The notes under the pieces are model-generated. The model did not search any database. It saw only the letters and a list, made by a program, of their open reading frames with translations, and was not told where the DNA came from. Of a stretch of DNA of 64,000 bases, positions 34,957-46,354 are shown piece by piece; the first letter of the stretch is position 1, and each line of letters starts with the position of its first letter. The DNA lies in contig OX485809.1 in assembly GCA_950295325.1 (NCBI GenBank), forward strand, positions 8,990,001-9,054,000. Direction: 5' to 3'. Source of the DNA: Polytrichum commune (lineage: Eukaryota > Streptophyta > Polytrichopsida > Polytrichales > Polytrichaceae). Both the position numbers and the translations under genes were made by a program.

Positions 34957-35897
34957 CCGTACGTTAAGGGCAGCTTCGGCGCTCTCTTGCCAAATAATTA
35001 TTAAAAGTAAAAAAATAGTGTTCAACACCTAGAAATAGTATATTCATATTTTCGGCAATTTTCTCTTTTAATTTTTAAAATTCAGCTTTAATTCATTTTT
35101 AATTTTCTATTTAAGCTTATATCTTGTACATCTCTCTTGCATTGAATGACAAGTAAGATGTGAATGAAGAGTAGAGAATGCTCTGTGCTTTATGCAAGTA
35201 GAGTGGAGTTGTGTTCAACAATGCATATGGGATATGTAAACTTTGAGGTGAAGCACCGAGTTAGACTTCATTTTTATAACTCGCATAACTTTTGCATAGA
35301 GTCTTCAAATGACATAAAATTTGTTGGAGGTGAAATATTACTTGATTTGTAAACTTTTCTTAGTCCAACAAAATTCCAAAAAAGTTGATCTTCTATGCAC
35401 AAATGAGCTCCGAAAAACTGTTATGAACGCATTTTAATTTTTTGATCTTTACACGGCTGCAATGTTTTGTCCATATCTTTTGCATAGAGACTTATTTTGA
35501 CACAAAACTTATTGGAGGTGGAAGAAGGATTGATTTCTCAACTTTTGTAAGTTGGACAAAATTCTATAAAACTTCATCTTCTATGCTCAATTGGACTCCA
35601 GAAATTTGTGTACAACACATTTGAAAAGCCTCACCTAGAGTCTTGCTACTTCTTAACCCATATTCTTTGTGGACTAATGTAAGTGAGCTTGATTACAAAA
35701 GGAGCACCTTCTCTCTTTCAAAATTCACATATGCTTCCACTGTAAGTAAAACTCTAGTGAGAAGTAAAAATTTCTTACTTTTTGGCAATTTAGAAAAATA
35801 ATTAATTTTATATTCGGCAAAAAATGCCAATGATATTCCAAAATTTTGGCATCTATTTTTAGAATTATTTTGTGCCGAAGCTGCCCTTAACGTACGG
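34957..35897. mobile_element. TIR element, 941 bp, TA-flanked, with internal ~190-bp duplication
   Basis: Perfect 24-bp TIRs beginning CCGTACGTTAAGGGCAGCTT lie at 34957..34980 and 35874..35897, with TA on both outer sides. Internal units (about 35275..35440 and 35460..35625) share CAT(A/ATCTT)TTGCATAGAG, AAA(T/C)TTATTGGAGGT-like text and CTTCTATGC. Tc1/mariner-type insertion is the simplest reading. Note that TTAA occurs inside both TIRs, so a piggyBac interpretation must be excluded. Confidence 0.82.
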
Positions 35898-36046
35898 TAA
35901 TGTTGCACAGGGGCCACAGAGATAGCTATAACGTGGACTAGGTGTAGAAATTCCTTAAGCTAATTTGGCCAAATTACTAGGCCATGAGAGAATGTCCTGA
36001 CTGAGCCTACATATAAGTGTGAACATGGGACAACCCAATTCTCATG

Positions 36047-36323
36047 CTGCCCTAAAGCCAGGTGGGGAAGGGGCATAGTAGTACACTTAATATGTTATTT
36101 AGTATCACTTACTATTTGGAATTACGCAATGCTTTCTCTATTTACTGCATACCTCATATTGACCAACAACTGTGAAATAGGTAGTTTGGACTTATAGAAC
36201 ATTGACAACTTTACTTGGTAAAAAACCACTTCAAAAGTAAATAGATATAGCGTTATGTTTAATCCAAATAAGTGACACTAAATAACATATTAAGTGTCAC
36301 TAAATATGATATTTAGTGTAGTT
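36047..36323. mobile_element. MITE with self-palindromic TIRs, beside a solo GC-rich TIR
   Basis: At 36051..36074 a solo end of the TGCCCCTTCCCCACCTGGCT family stands right next to a MITE at 36080..36323. The MITE's right end carries two successive palindromic units (ACTAAATAACATATTAAGTG, then ACTAAATATGATATTTAGTG). The interior matches the 57641 copy (TATTTGGAATTA, TTTACTTGGTA). Confidence 0.75.
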
Positions 36324-37099
36324 CAATCAACATATTACATAGACTCATTCTATTGACGAACATTGCTACATAATGTTTACACGTGAATGGTGTGAGCATA
36401 TTTCTTCACTTTACATGTTCTTTCATACTTATGTATCTTCATTATGTACACAACATGACATCTTGGATTGAAATAGGCCAATTTCTTGAAAAACCTCGGT
36501 AGTCAAACATTTGAGGCCAAAATATCATATTACCAAGAGTATGACATTTGGATAATGCGACACTTTCTTGCGCGACCAAACATGTTTGATAAAAGAGGGA
36601 GAATATTAAGGAGGTTGTTGTATAAGTCACTGATGTGACAATAAGGTCCCAAATGTCATAATTACAACTTTCCAATTTAGTGCAAACTAGGTAATGAATG
36701 CGAGGAGCCCTTCCGCATGTTGTAATAGGTGCCCAACCTACTAAACCGTGGTACCAATAAGGTAGGTATTGGGCGCCTACTACAATTGATATCAAATTGG
36801 CATACATGTCCAATACTAGATGTAAGGTAGACACACCCATTTCCGTTATCCGTAAGCAATTTTGTAGAAGTGTATTACAACTTACAAGTGTAATACTAGA
36901 GGGATTTCACAACGTTGGAAATTCATATCACAACGTTTAACAAAAGGATCACAGTTAATCCCAAGGTTTGAAATTACCATTAAATTTCCAAAGGCAAGAT
37001 TCTCTCCCAACTTGTATTCACAACATAAGCTAGCCCATTTTTGATAACTAGGAGACGAAAACTTGAGCACGATCAATGCCTTTTTCAAGGAACCCAAAT
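36324..37099. other. Intergenic, no supported gene
   Basis: Stop-rich with a 132-codon minus frame (36442..36840) that shows no domain. TATTACCAAGAGTATGACAT at about 36528 faintly recalls Tigger subterminal repeats. Confidence 0.35.
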
Positions 37100-38165
37100 C
37101 CATGCCTTTTAGCTTAATATTTTTTTCTTTCCATCACTCCGAATTTGATGGCTAGAAGTTTTCATCTCTTAGTTACGGGAGACAGGTTGACCTATGTTGT
37201 ATATACCAAATGCAAGAGAATCTTGCATTTGAAAATTTATAGTAATTTCAAAACTTGAAATTAGATTGTGATTTATTTTATTCTTATTTCTTATTTGGGG
37301 GGGGGGGGGTAAATGTTGTGATATCAAATTCCTAGACATGTGAAAAATCACCCCAATATGACACATGTACCACACTTATGCAAAATTGCTTTAATTAATA
37401 GAAATAGGTTTGTCTACTCTACTTTTTCATCATGCCGAATGTGATGGCTAAGTGTAGATGAGGTTAATGTGGATACCTTCAACTTTGTAGAATCATCCAA
37501 CCGATAGATTTAAGCATTGGAAGCTTGAGCATGTTACAATTGCATATTATGACCAAAGAATTTGAATTCGTTGAAACCGGATTTGAGGAAGGTGTCAATC
37601 TAGGCTCCATAATCGAATATTCTCTACTTCGTTGCATGTCACATACTGCCTCCTAATTTGCCCATCTCAAGCACAAAAACAAACATGTTGTAGCTCGGTG
37701 GATAGCCCTCCTCATTATGGAAGATGTTGGGTGTAGTTTGATTTTGCGAAGGTGACTAACCCAAACATCATCAACACGGCGGCTAAATCACCATGTATTA
37801 CTCATTCATTGAATTACTGCGATTCTACCTCCGATTAAGAGCCAAAAAATAGGTGTCCAATTAAGGAAGCAAACCGAATTAACCTCATCTACCTATGTGA
37901 TTCGACATGACTTTTTCCATCATGTTAGAAATGACGGCTACATGTGTGGAACTTCATGACCTTAAGGGACTCTATGTATTGCGATTGGGGGAGGGAGGGA
38001 GGGGGGGGGGGGCATAAATGGGTATGTCTCAGGTTTGTCTACTCTACATGTGTGATTATTCATGGCTTATTCCATCATGTTAACTTAGAAAATGGTAGCT
38101 ACATGTGTGGAACTTCATAGCTTTAGGGGACTCTATGTATTAAGATTGGGGGGGGGGGGGGAGTA
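37100..38165. repeat. Direct repeats each ending in a long G tract
   Basis: Two ~135-bp units (about 37895..38012 and 38050..38161) share CCATCATGTTA, GGCTACATGTGTGGAACTTC and ACTCTATGTATT, and each ends in G runs. The runs are GGGGGAGGGAGGGAGGG followed by more G to 38012, and G14 at 38148..38161. A related tract G13 sits at 37297..37309 after similar text. The first could form a G-quadruplex. Confidence 0.75.
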
Positions 38166-41100
38166 TTGAAAATGGATTTGTCTACCATAGAAGTGTTCAA
38201 ACTATGGGAGCGGCATCAATTACGATTAATAATATGCCTCCTTGTATCCAATCGAAAATGTAAGGTCAATGCATCCATAATTGACCATGTCCATTTAACC
38301 GCTCACTAGGATCATGTGGGGTAGAAATACCATAACCCGTTAACCACCCTCTAGCCGTGCACTAGGTGAAGTGCCATTTCTAAAACCGATCATGGCTCGG
38401 AGGCAACTTCAATGCGTGTACACTTAGTGTAGCCAATGGGAGTCAAGTGTTAATGTACTCATGAGGTAACCGAATTAGGCGATGTTTTGTATGGAATTGC
38501 GGATTACCATGTTTGGTGTAGGGAGAATCTAGTGAATGAGTAGGGGTTTGGACAACTTTCCACTCTAAAAAATCGTAACATTTTTTGTATAGGGCAAAAA
38601 AATATGAAACAACTTGCATTCTTCATGAATCCTTCTCATCTATCTTGGAAAATTATCTCATGATTATCAGACCAGATCCTCAATGCAAACCACCTTATTT
38701 TCACGGGTTATGGTATGTCTACTTAAAGAGGAATGCTATTTAATGAGCAGGCTCACAAAACTAAGGTTATTTATATATGACCCAAAACCCCACATTACCA
38801 ATTTTTTTTCTTCCAATTAATGTGATTTATTTATTGTATGGATAAATTATTAGGGCAGTTTGGGCAGCCCATAAGAATTTGATTTCCCATGAAATTCTTA
38901 AGGTAACAAAAATCTCTCTCTCTCTCTCTCTCTCTAGCTCTGGGTCAGATCTTAACCAACTGGCACCACTTAGTAATATGTACCCTAAAAGGTTTTACCT
39001 TAGTACTAGGCAATGGCCAACTAAGGATAAACGACCATAGATCTGAGGCTGCAAATCTACGGTCCTAAATGATTACCTAATCATATATTTAGAGGAAGCC
39101 CACTTGAGTACTTCCTTTCCAAGAGTAAGCCGCGGAAGCAATTTACCTTAGATAATTTTTGTGATTAGGGTAAGCAAGGTGGGAGCTTGTTGGAAGTGAA
39201 AGTGACTTACTACAAGCTGTGGATTTTCAAATGGCCAAAGAACAGGTAGAATACTCATTGAGGATAGTGAGTATTTTGGAATACAAAATGTATGGTTATG
39301 CCTCATGTATTTGTGTGACATAGATAACAATTGGGTTCTGCTGTTATTCACCTCGTGTACGTTATTAACCCTCTCCGTGGATTTGGTTGGTGGCATGGGC
39401 ACAGGTGAGGCAGACCCTTCACAAATTTGACAGCCTTATTAGGTTTTGTATACCATCTTATTACAAAATAATGTGTATAGAGGAAGTAAACATTCCACAA
39501 GTTAGAAGGCATGTTTTACAATGCTACCTTGTTAGTGACTTTGAAAGGATTTTAGGTTGTCATATTAAACTTGACTTTGCATATGATGGACTTAAGTTGC
39601 AAATTGGTTTGGAAAGGATATACACTTGCAAACCTTAGTGATGTGAATACTCCAAGGTTATACATATTGCAAGTATTTCCAAAATGCTCCAAAGTGTGAA
39701 AGTTAAAATGTGCAATGTACTAACATGGAGGGAAGATCCCACCCACCCTCCCGGGTTTTGATAGATACATAAATATATGAAAGAATGGAATGGCATGTTG
39801 ACAAGAGGATGTTATAGAAAGAAATATGCTTGAAAGTAAGCATAGCTTCACTCAAGAAATGCCCAGCTCTCTCTCTCTCAAAACAACGTTGCTACAGTAA
39901 ATTAGATGCTACCTTACCAAGGAAGTAAAACACAATAATAATAATATGAAACAAGTTAAACAAGTTGAGGTAGAACATCATTTTCCAAAAATGAAACTTT
40001 CCTTTGCTTAAGCCACAATCCACTGAAAATTCAAAACTGTCTGACAAAATTCAAGTTCTTGAGCGTTTCATTTTAGCTAGTCGCAATGTGCACTTAAATC
40101 CGATCTCCATAAGTACTTGAAGAGTACACATGGTTGAAGGGTTTTACTATAAATTATTCATGTATTAGTTATTTCCTTCTAGAGATTGCAACCATGTTGC
40201 AAAAAATATAAAGTGTTCATTACACAAATATTATATGCATCAAATAACCAATTGAAAGGTGATGTGGTAGTAATTTGGACATACATGCTTACATTCAATG
40301 TCTTTCTTTTTCTAATCTTCAAATCAAATATAGAAGGAGACAACTATTTGATATTGGTGATCATTTTGGAAAATATTGGATCTTGAATCAACGCTCCAAG
40401 TCCCCAAATAGGCAACAAAATGCTACAAAAAAATATATTTTAAAGAAGCACTCCAAAATATGCACATCATATACACATACACACATACATACATACATAT
40501 TGAAGTTTGGGGAATTTTCTACAGTGCTAGTTGTCACATGGCATGGAAGGCCTCATTTTCGAGTGGAGGGAGGGAAGCCAAGGGAGTGGGCAACTGGGAT
40601 GGGGACCATGAAAGAGAGGCCAAAATTGGAGATGTCTAATTTTTTTATATAAAAATTGTTGACTTTTGTGAACCTAAAGACATGTAATTTAAAATTAAGA
40701 TTCAATCAATGTAAATTCCAATAATGCTCATCATTTTGTATGCAATTTCTAGTAGTTTGAGAAGTAGTCAATAATATTCTAGCAGTAGAGATTTCTAGTT
40801 TGACGATGGTTCATATAATACATAAAGTCTCATTTATTCCACAATTCTATGGAGCTTAAGATTTTACATCTCCACTTAGTATTACAAACCTATGTCTTCA
40901 TGCACTCTCTAAGTGGTTGCCATATTCACCAATCAATTGATTTTTATTCATTTAATAGATTATATAAACAATTTAAGCTTGATTCAAAACAAACATATGC
41001 ACATGCACCAAGTTCACCTTCATGTTCTATGATAGCCAATGCCTACTTTGTAAACATAAGGGATTCGCATATTTATTGGTACGCATATTTTGCTAACTTT

Positions 41101-41857
41101 AAGGCTAGCTCATTTATAGAACTGACACTACAATCTTGAGCAAGTTCAAATGAGTATTTCTATTTATAATTATAGTGGAATGTTAGATAATTATTGGAGC
41201 CACCCTAAGGAATTCTCAAGCAACCCCAAAAGTAAAATCTTTTGCGAGCAACCCCCAACAAAGAATATTTTTTTGGGCATACTAGAAAACCCTCCTCGGG
41301 CAGTCTTGAAGTTTTTTTTAAGTTGCCCCCATAATGAGGGTAGGCCTATGTATAGACTCATAAATCCACAAAAACAAGCTTGGAGGGTTTGCTCACATGA
41401 GCCTGCTCACGAATCAGTGCCACTCGTCACATATTCCCAACTTGGATGAGATCTATATTTTTCGGGCGAACATAGTTAAAGTTTATGTGGTGGTGGTTTG
41501 TGATTGAACACCCTCATAATTTTTTTTTGACATTTGTCATACCCAAGCATTATCATTTGGATGAGTGGATGAACCGTGGGATGAACTAACCTATTGATCG
41601 ACTATGTGTTACCCTAACTTGATTGTTTTGAAATTTGTAACAATTTCTATATTCATCATTTTTATTTATTTGCATTTGCATTCTCCTTAGGATTTGTTTC
41701 TCTTTGCAAGGATTATAATTCCTTGCTTTTACTCCTCCTAAACAAATGCAAACTCTCTTAGTTTATTGGTTATAGATCCCTCAACCTTACACATTAGCAA
41801 GTTAGATTGTTGGGCTTGACCACTACATCATTTTTGCAGTTCCCCAAGGTTGCCATT
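38166..41857. other. Intergenic, no supported gene
   Basis: Contains a (CT)n microsatellite (38911..38935) and an (ACAT)n-like tract (40471..40499). An 83-codon frame at 39387..39638 has protein-like composition but no motif I recognise. No other coding signal. Confidence 0.4.
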
Positions 41858-42635
41858 ACTGTTCTCCTTCTTTAGTATGACACATTTGGGAAACACAAAA
41901 AGAGTCGTATTATCGAGGTGTTGTCTTCTCATTAATATGACAAATGGCGTAAAGTTGTCATATTATTGAGGGTATACAAAAACATAAGTTTTGAGCTTAA
42001 AAATTTATACAACAAGTTTAAGCAATATAGATGGTATGAAATAATAACTTATAACCGAGTCCAAACAAATGCAAATATTCTCAAGAACTCTTGAAATAGG
42101 AGTCCAAGGTCTCTGGTGTTGCTTACCCAAGTTAGCAATTGTCATCTTATCTAAATTCCCTACTAACTTTTGAAAACTACTAATTTCATTAACACCAAAA
42201 TGTGAAGAGTCCTCTAATAAGAAACTAGACAACAATGATGCATGATGTTTAGTATCAAAATACATGTGATACTATATCACCATGAGTACAAGGCAACATA
42301 ATGGGTAGGAGGCCACTCTAACCCTAACCATGTCCATTCTACACTAGTAACCCTAATTGTCATTAAGTACCCAATGATAAGTGATGTTCCCAGGTAGTTC
42401 CTAAGTGAAACCCGATGCAGTTTAGATGTCCATAACATAGATGAAAGGAAGTTTAGCATTAACTACCTCTTTATTATGACAAAATGGAGATTCTAAATGT
42501 CACATTATCGAGTGTCGTAGTCGTGTCATAACTTAGAGGGAGTTTTGGACTGAGAAGTTTGGTCTCAAAAGGAAAGGTGTCGCAATATCGAGGGTGTCAT
42601 ATAAACGAGTGTCGTATTAGTGAAGTTAGAATAGT
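41858..42635. mobile_element. Degenerate Tigger-related element, ~780 bp
   Basis: Imperfect terminal inverted repeats (ACTGTTCTCCTTCTTTAGTA... and inverted ACTATTCTAACTTCACTAAT...) match at roughly 20 of 27 positions. Subterminal (A/G)TATGACAC, GTCATATTATTGAG and CACATTATCGAG repeats resemble the 8.7-kb Tigger element in layout. A minus frame at 42005..42265 contains FLLEDSSHF, FQKLVGNLDKMTIANLGKQH, similar in style to the C-terminal tail of Tigger transposases. It is a deletion derivative. Confidence 0.55.
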
Positions 42636-42794
42636 GTATAATGGAGGTACGTTGTAAGACTAGTGCAGTGTCCCTGCTGCTTTTCAGCTTCCTGCAATGC
42701 ATGGGAAAGTGCCTTTTGTCCGTATTTGGTTCCCAGTTTTCAGTCAGTGGGCATCAGTGTCTAGGGAGATTTTTGGGCATAATCGGTCAATATC

Positions 42795-43170
42795 CTAGTG
42801 TTTCCAAGTCCAACCGCTTACACATAACATTTGTAAGCTTACAGTGTGCGTTTGTTCACGTGGGTCGTGAGAATATAATCATGGGATGCTTCAACATGAG
42901 TTTCATGGGATGGGGCTTCCATGGGAATAAGATTTCATTTGTGTTTCCTTGCACTAGGATGGGGCTATACTCTCAGGACCCACAGGAACGAACACACACT
43001 GCTTGATAATGTTACGCATCATTGTGACATCTTTCGGTTTTCCTTTACTAAATAGAGGTATATTCTATAAATTCCTCTAAAGCGGTTGGTGATTTCCTTA
43101 AAGTCACTCAAACTTGACTAGTTATTTTGTAACTGGTGGCTAGTTCCCCATGTTCATTGGTGAGGATGTG
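42795..43170. repeat. Dispersed repeat family member (others 15736..15860, 55120..55300)
   Basis: Shares AGTGTTTCCAAGTCCAAC with the 15.7-kb copy. TATTCTATAAATTCCTCTAA, TTTTGTAACTGGTGGC and CCCCATGTTCATTGG are shared with the 55-kb copy. It may carry a ~150-bp insertion between the shared blocks. Confidence 0.6.
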
Positions 43171-43196
43171 CACTCCAATTCTCTCTCCTAGCTAAA

Positions 43197-43393
43197 GCCA
43201 TGCCCACACTTACTAGTTAAAATAAACAATGGACGGCTTCCACACTATGAGGCACTTTTGGTTGCTTTTAGCCAGCAATTGGGTGTAACGTACTCGAGTT
43301 TCAAACATTCACTGGCGAAAAATGAACGTGAAAAATGTCCATATTGGTGGAAGCCATCCTCTCGCTATTTTAACCAGTAAGTGTGGGCATAGC
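43197..43393. mobile_element. Small MITE, ~195 bp
   Basis: TIRs start ATGCCCACACTTACT and continue through GGTTAAAATA to GGCTTCCAC, about 45 bp long on each side (43199..43248 and 43345..43392, inverted). No clear target duplication. Confidence 0.75.
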
Positions 43394-46354
43394 ATACGTT
43401 ACCAAACTCATATGTGTCCTCCATGCAAACTGCATGTTGGTGGTTTCATGTAAACTTACAAAGATACATCCTTTACCCTCAAAGATGTGCAAGCCTATTA
43501 CGGACACTTCCACCTCTACATGCACTTTTGCCCATTAGTTGGAACCATGGATTGTCTATCTGGTTAGCAAGTGTGAATCATGAAGATTGTCATTTTGATT
43601 GCCAATATTGGAGTTGAGATGCAAAATTCATTCAAGAGATCAAAGTTGTGAAGATTCGTCTTGCTCTTTAAGCGATCACATTTGCTTTAATAATTAAATT
43701 TAGAATAGTGTCCTCATTTTGAACACATAGTTCAATCTCATTGTAATGCATGTCTTTTTTATGTCCTTATTTTATTTTATTTTTACTTTACAAGGCCACT
43801 ACAAGCCTTGCAATATACCAATCAAATTTGGACATCTGCACGTAGCTAGTGTTCAATGAAGGGCCACACATCTTAAATATGGGTATATAAGCTTTGAATA
43901 AAAACTAAATGTTGGATTTGAGCTTGAAAGATAAGAATATTCAACACAAATTAATTCAAATTGTGAGCAATGCAATGCGTGTTTCAAAAGAAAAGAAAAG
44001 ATAATCAGAGGCATGATCCACCCATCCTTGAGCTATTCATCCTTCAATGGAACTAGGAGTTGAAGCTCCCCACAACTAGTCCATGGCCATCAGCCATCTA
44101 GCTCTCCCACCATTCCTTAAGGGCGACTTAAGTGGCTTGAATTAATGGTTGTTCATTACTAGGCAAAAACATAGTTCAACACCATAGTCCTGATTGCAAT
44201 GATTATCCCAATTAATGTGTGTGGTACTAATTCCAAAAACATGCACTATTTTGCCAAGTCTCAAAATTAGCGAGGGTTGAATTTTTATCAAGTGATATTA
44301 AATTCATGAATACATGCTCATTTACTATGCATTTTAAGAAAATTAATGCCTATTCTAAGGTGCTTGTAGAGTGATAAAAACATCTATATGCAAACACATG
44401 CTTGTCAATGAATACTGCCATGATGAATGGTGCAGGTACTTTTAGTGAACAGTGTTGCTATGATAGTATTTTGAGTGAATAGTGTTGAGATGAACAATGC
44501 TTCCTATATCTTTTGGTGGCACTAATGTTATAGCATAAAGAAACTAAATATCACCTTAACTAACGTCCCACACTCACCATTAGCCCTTCCTCACTAATTG
44601 GGATAATTAATGTAGTTAATAACTCCCTTTACCCTTGAAACTATTAGTACCCTTAGAGTGGGGGCCTCTAGGCTTATGGATAGTGGAACCCTAGTTACAT
44701 ATTAGGTAGTGATTGTATTAATAAATATATTACACGTTCCAAGGAACATGCTAGATGTCACTATTATATCGGTTAGAATGTGTCATTGGCACATTGGCTA
44801 ATTAGCGTTTGGACACCAATGTGCCAAACCTATCAATCACCCACAGTGGTGAAGTGTAACTTGAATGCTTGCCAACTTTTTGTTAGAGGCGAAATGAGCT
44901 CCATTGAGAAATGGGAATGGGGGCGTGAAACATAATGTTTAAAAATAACCACCTTCACACGGCACAATTACCAACTTATCTAGCATGTCATGATAAGGGT
45001 TGGCACTTAAAGCCCTAAGTGCTCGATCTATATCCATCCATTGCCAACCCATCTCATACCATGCAAGAACCACCAAATGGGTGGCACTAGGAAGTGACTC
45101 ACATCCCCAACATCCATTCAACTTCATCTCACCAACTACTAAATCCCTAGTGTCCATTATGCCGTCCATTGTGAGTTTCATTGCCACCATATTCATTCAC
45201 ATATGTAGGCTTAGTTCGCCACTTGTGCATTGTTTTCTTAGGGAATTTCACATGGATGAAGAAGGTTGCCTCAACGTTCTAGGAACTAGAGGAAAGTGGG
45301 GCTTTCATTTGATGTATCCTCTAAATTGCATAACGAAACATGAGTGGGGAAAATAGGTTGTATTCTTGGTAGATGGTGTGGCATTCTCTAGGTGGATTGT
45401 GGATCTTTTAAGTGTTCTTGGACATGACTGGTCATGTTTGCACTACACCTACATTTGCTGGGCAATGGATATTTGGAGAATTTCCAACCTTAATCCTTGT
45501 CTTCTTGAATCAAATTGCAATGCTTATTGATGTATTATGTTGTATGCATTTTGAGCACCTTTTTCTTGTGCATTATAGGTTTGAGCATTATAGCTAACTC
45601 TATGGGTATTGGGTAATTTGTAGGTTGCTTGCTTTGCATTCCTCCAACTTTTGTGTCGATTTGCTGCGCTCCTTTGCTGTAAATTGTAGTTTGTTTGTAT
45701 GGCACTTGTGTGCGTTTTTCTTTGGCTCATCTAAGTGTTCTTGAGTCTTGATTGTTGCGTTGTTATGTCTTTGTTTGCCGTGGTCTTTGCTCTTTATTGC
45801 CACGCTCCTCTATCTTCATTGCCACCATTTTGTGTCTCATTGCCGCACTTTTGATCACCTCGCCATACTCTTGATTGCCTTACCACACTCTTGATCGCCT
45901 TGCCATGCTCTTGAATGCCTCATCCTCTTGTGATTAACTTGTGATTGCTCCCCCTTAGTTGCCCACATCACCTTTTTTATCACCACCATGTTGATTGCAT
46001 GGAAGGTGAAGAAGACGACAATTCTTGAGGGCCGCTTTGTTTCTAGTTGGAATTGGGGAAATCTTGGTCCCCTCCCATCCACGAGAAATGTGCTAGGTTC
46101 ATCATGGAGTTGGAGGCCTCTTCTTTAGTCAGTAAGATAATTATATGATTATTGCACCCCTCCATGAGCCAATCTTGCCATGATATTGACCTAATTTGGA
46201 TGGCAACTATCCACCGATGCCCTTGTGACTCTTGACAAATACGTTGTGGTAGAGATCATTCACTTGGGGGATGAAGCTCTGAGTAAGAAATAAAAGGAGA
46301 GAAAGGTTATTTATATCACAAGAAAATGTACGTATACAAGGTCCTTGCACATCC
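43394..46354. other. Intergenic, no supported gene
   Basis: Contains a ~25-bp imperfect tandem repeat at 45832..45920 (TTGATCGCCTTGCCATACTC-type, about four units). Opposing frames at 44939..45196 and 45000..45356 have no recognised domain. Confidence 0.4.

Noticed and set aside
36442-36840. 132-codon minus frame as a gene
   Set aside because: No recognisable motif, and it lies among transposon debris with stop-dense flanks.
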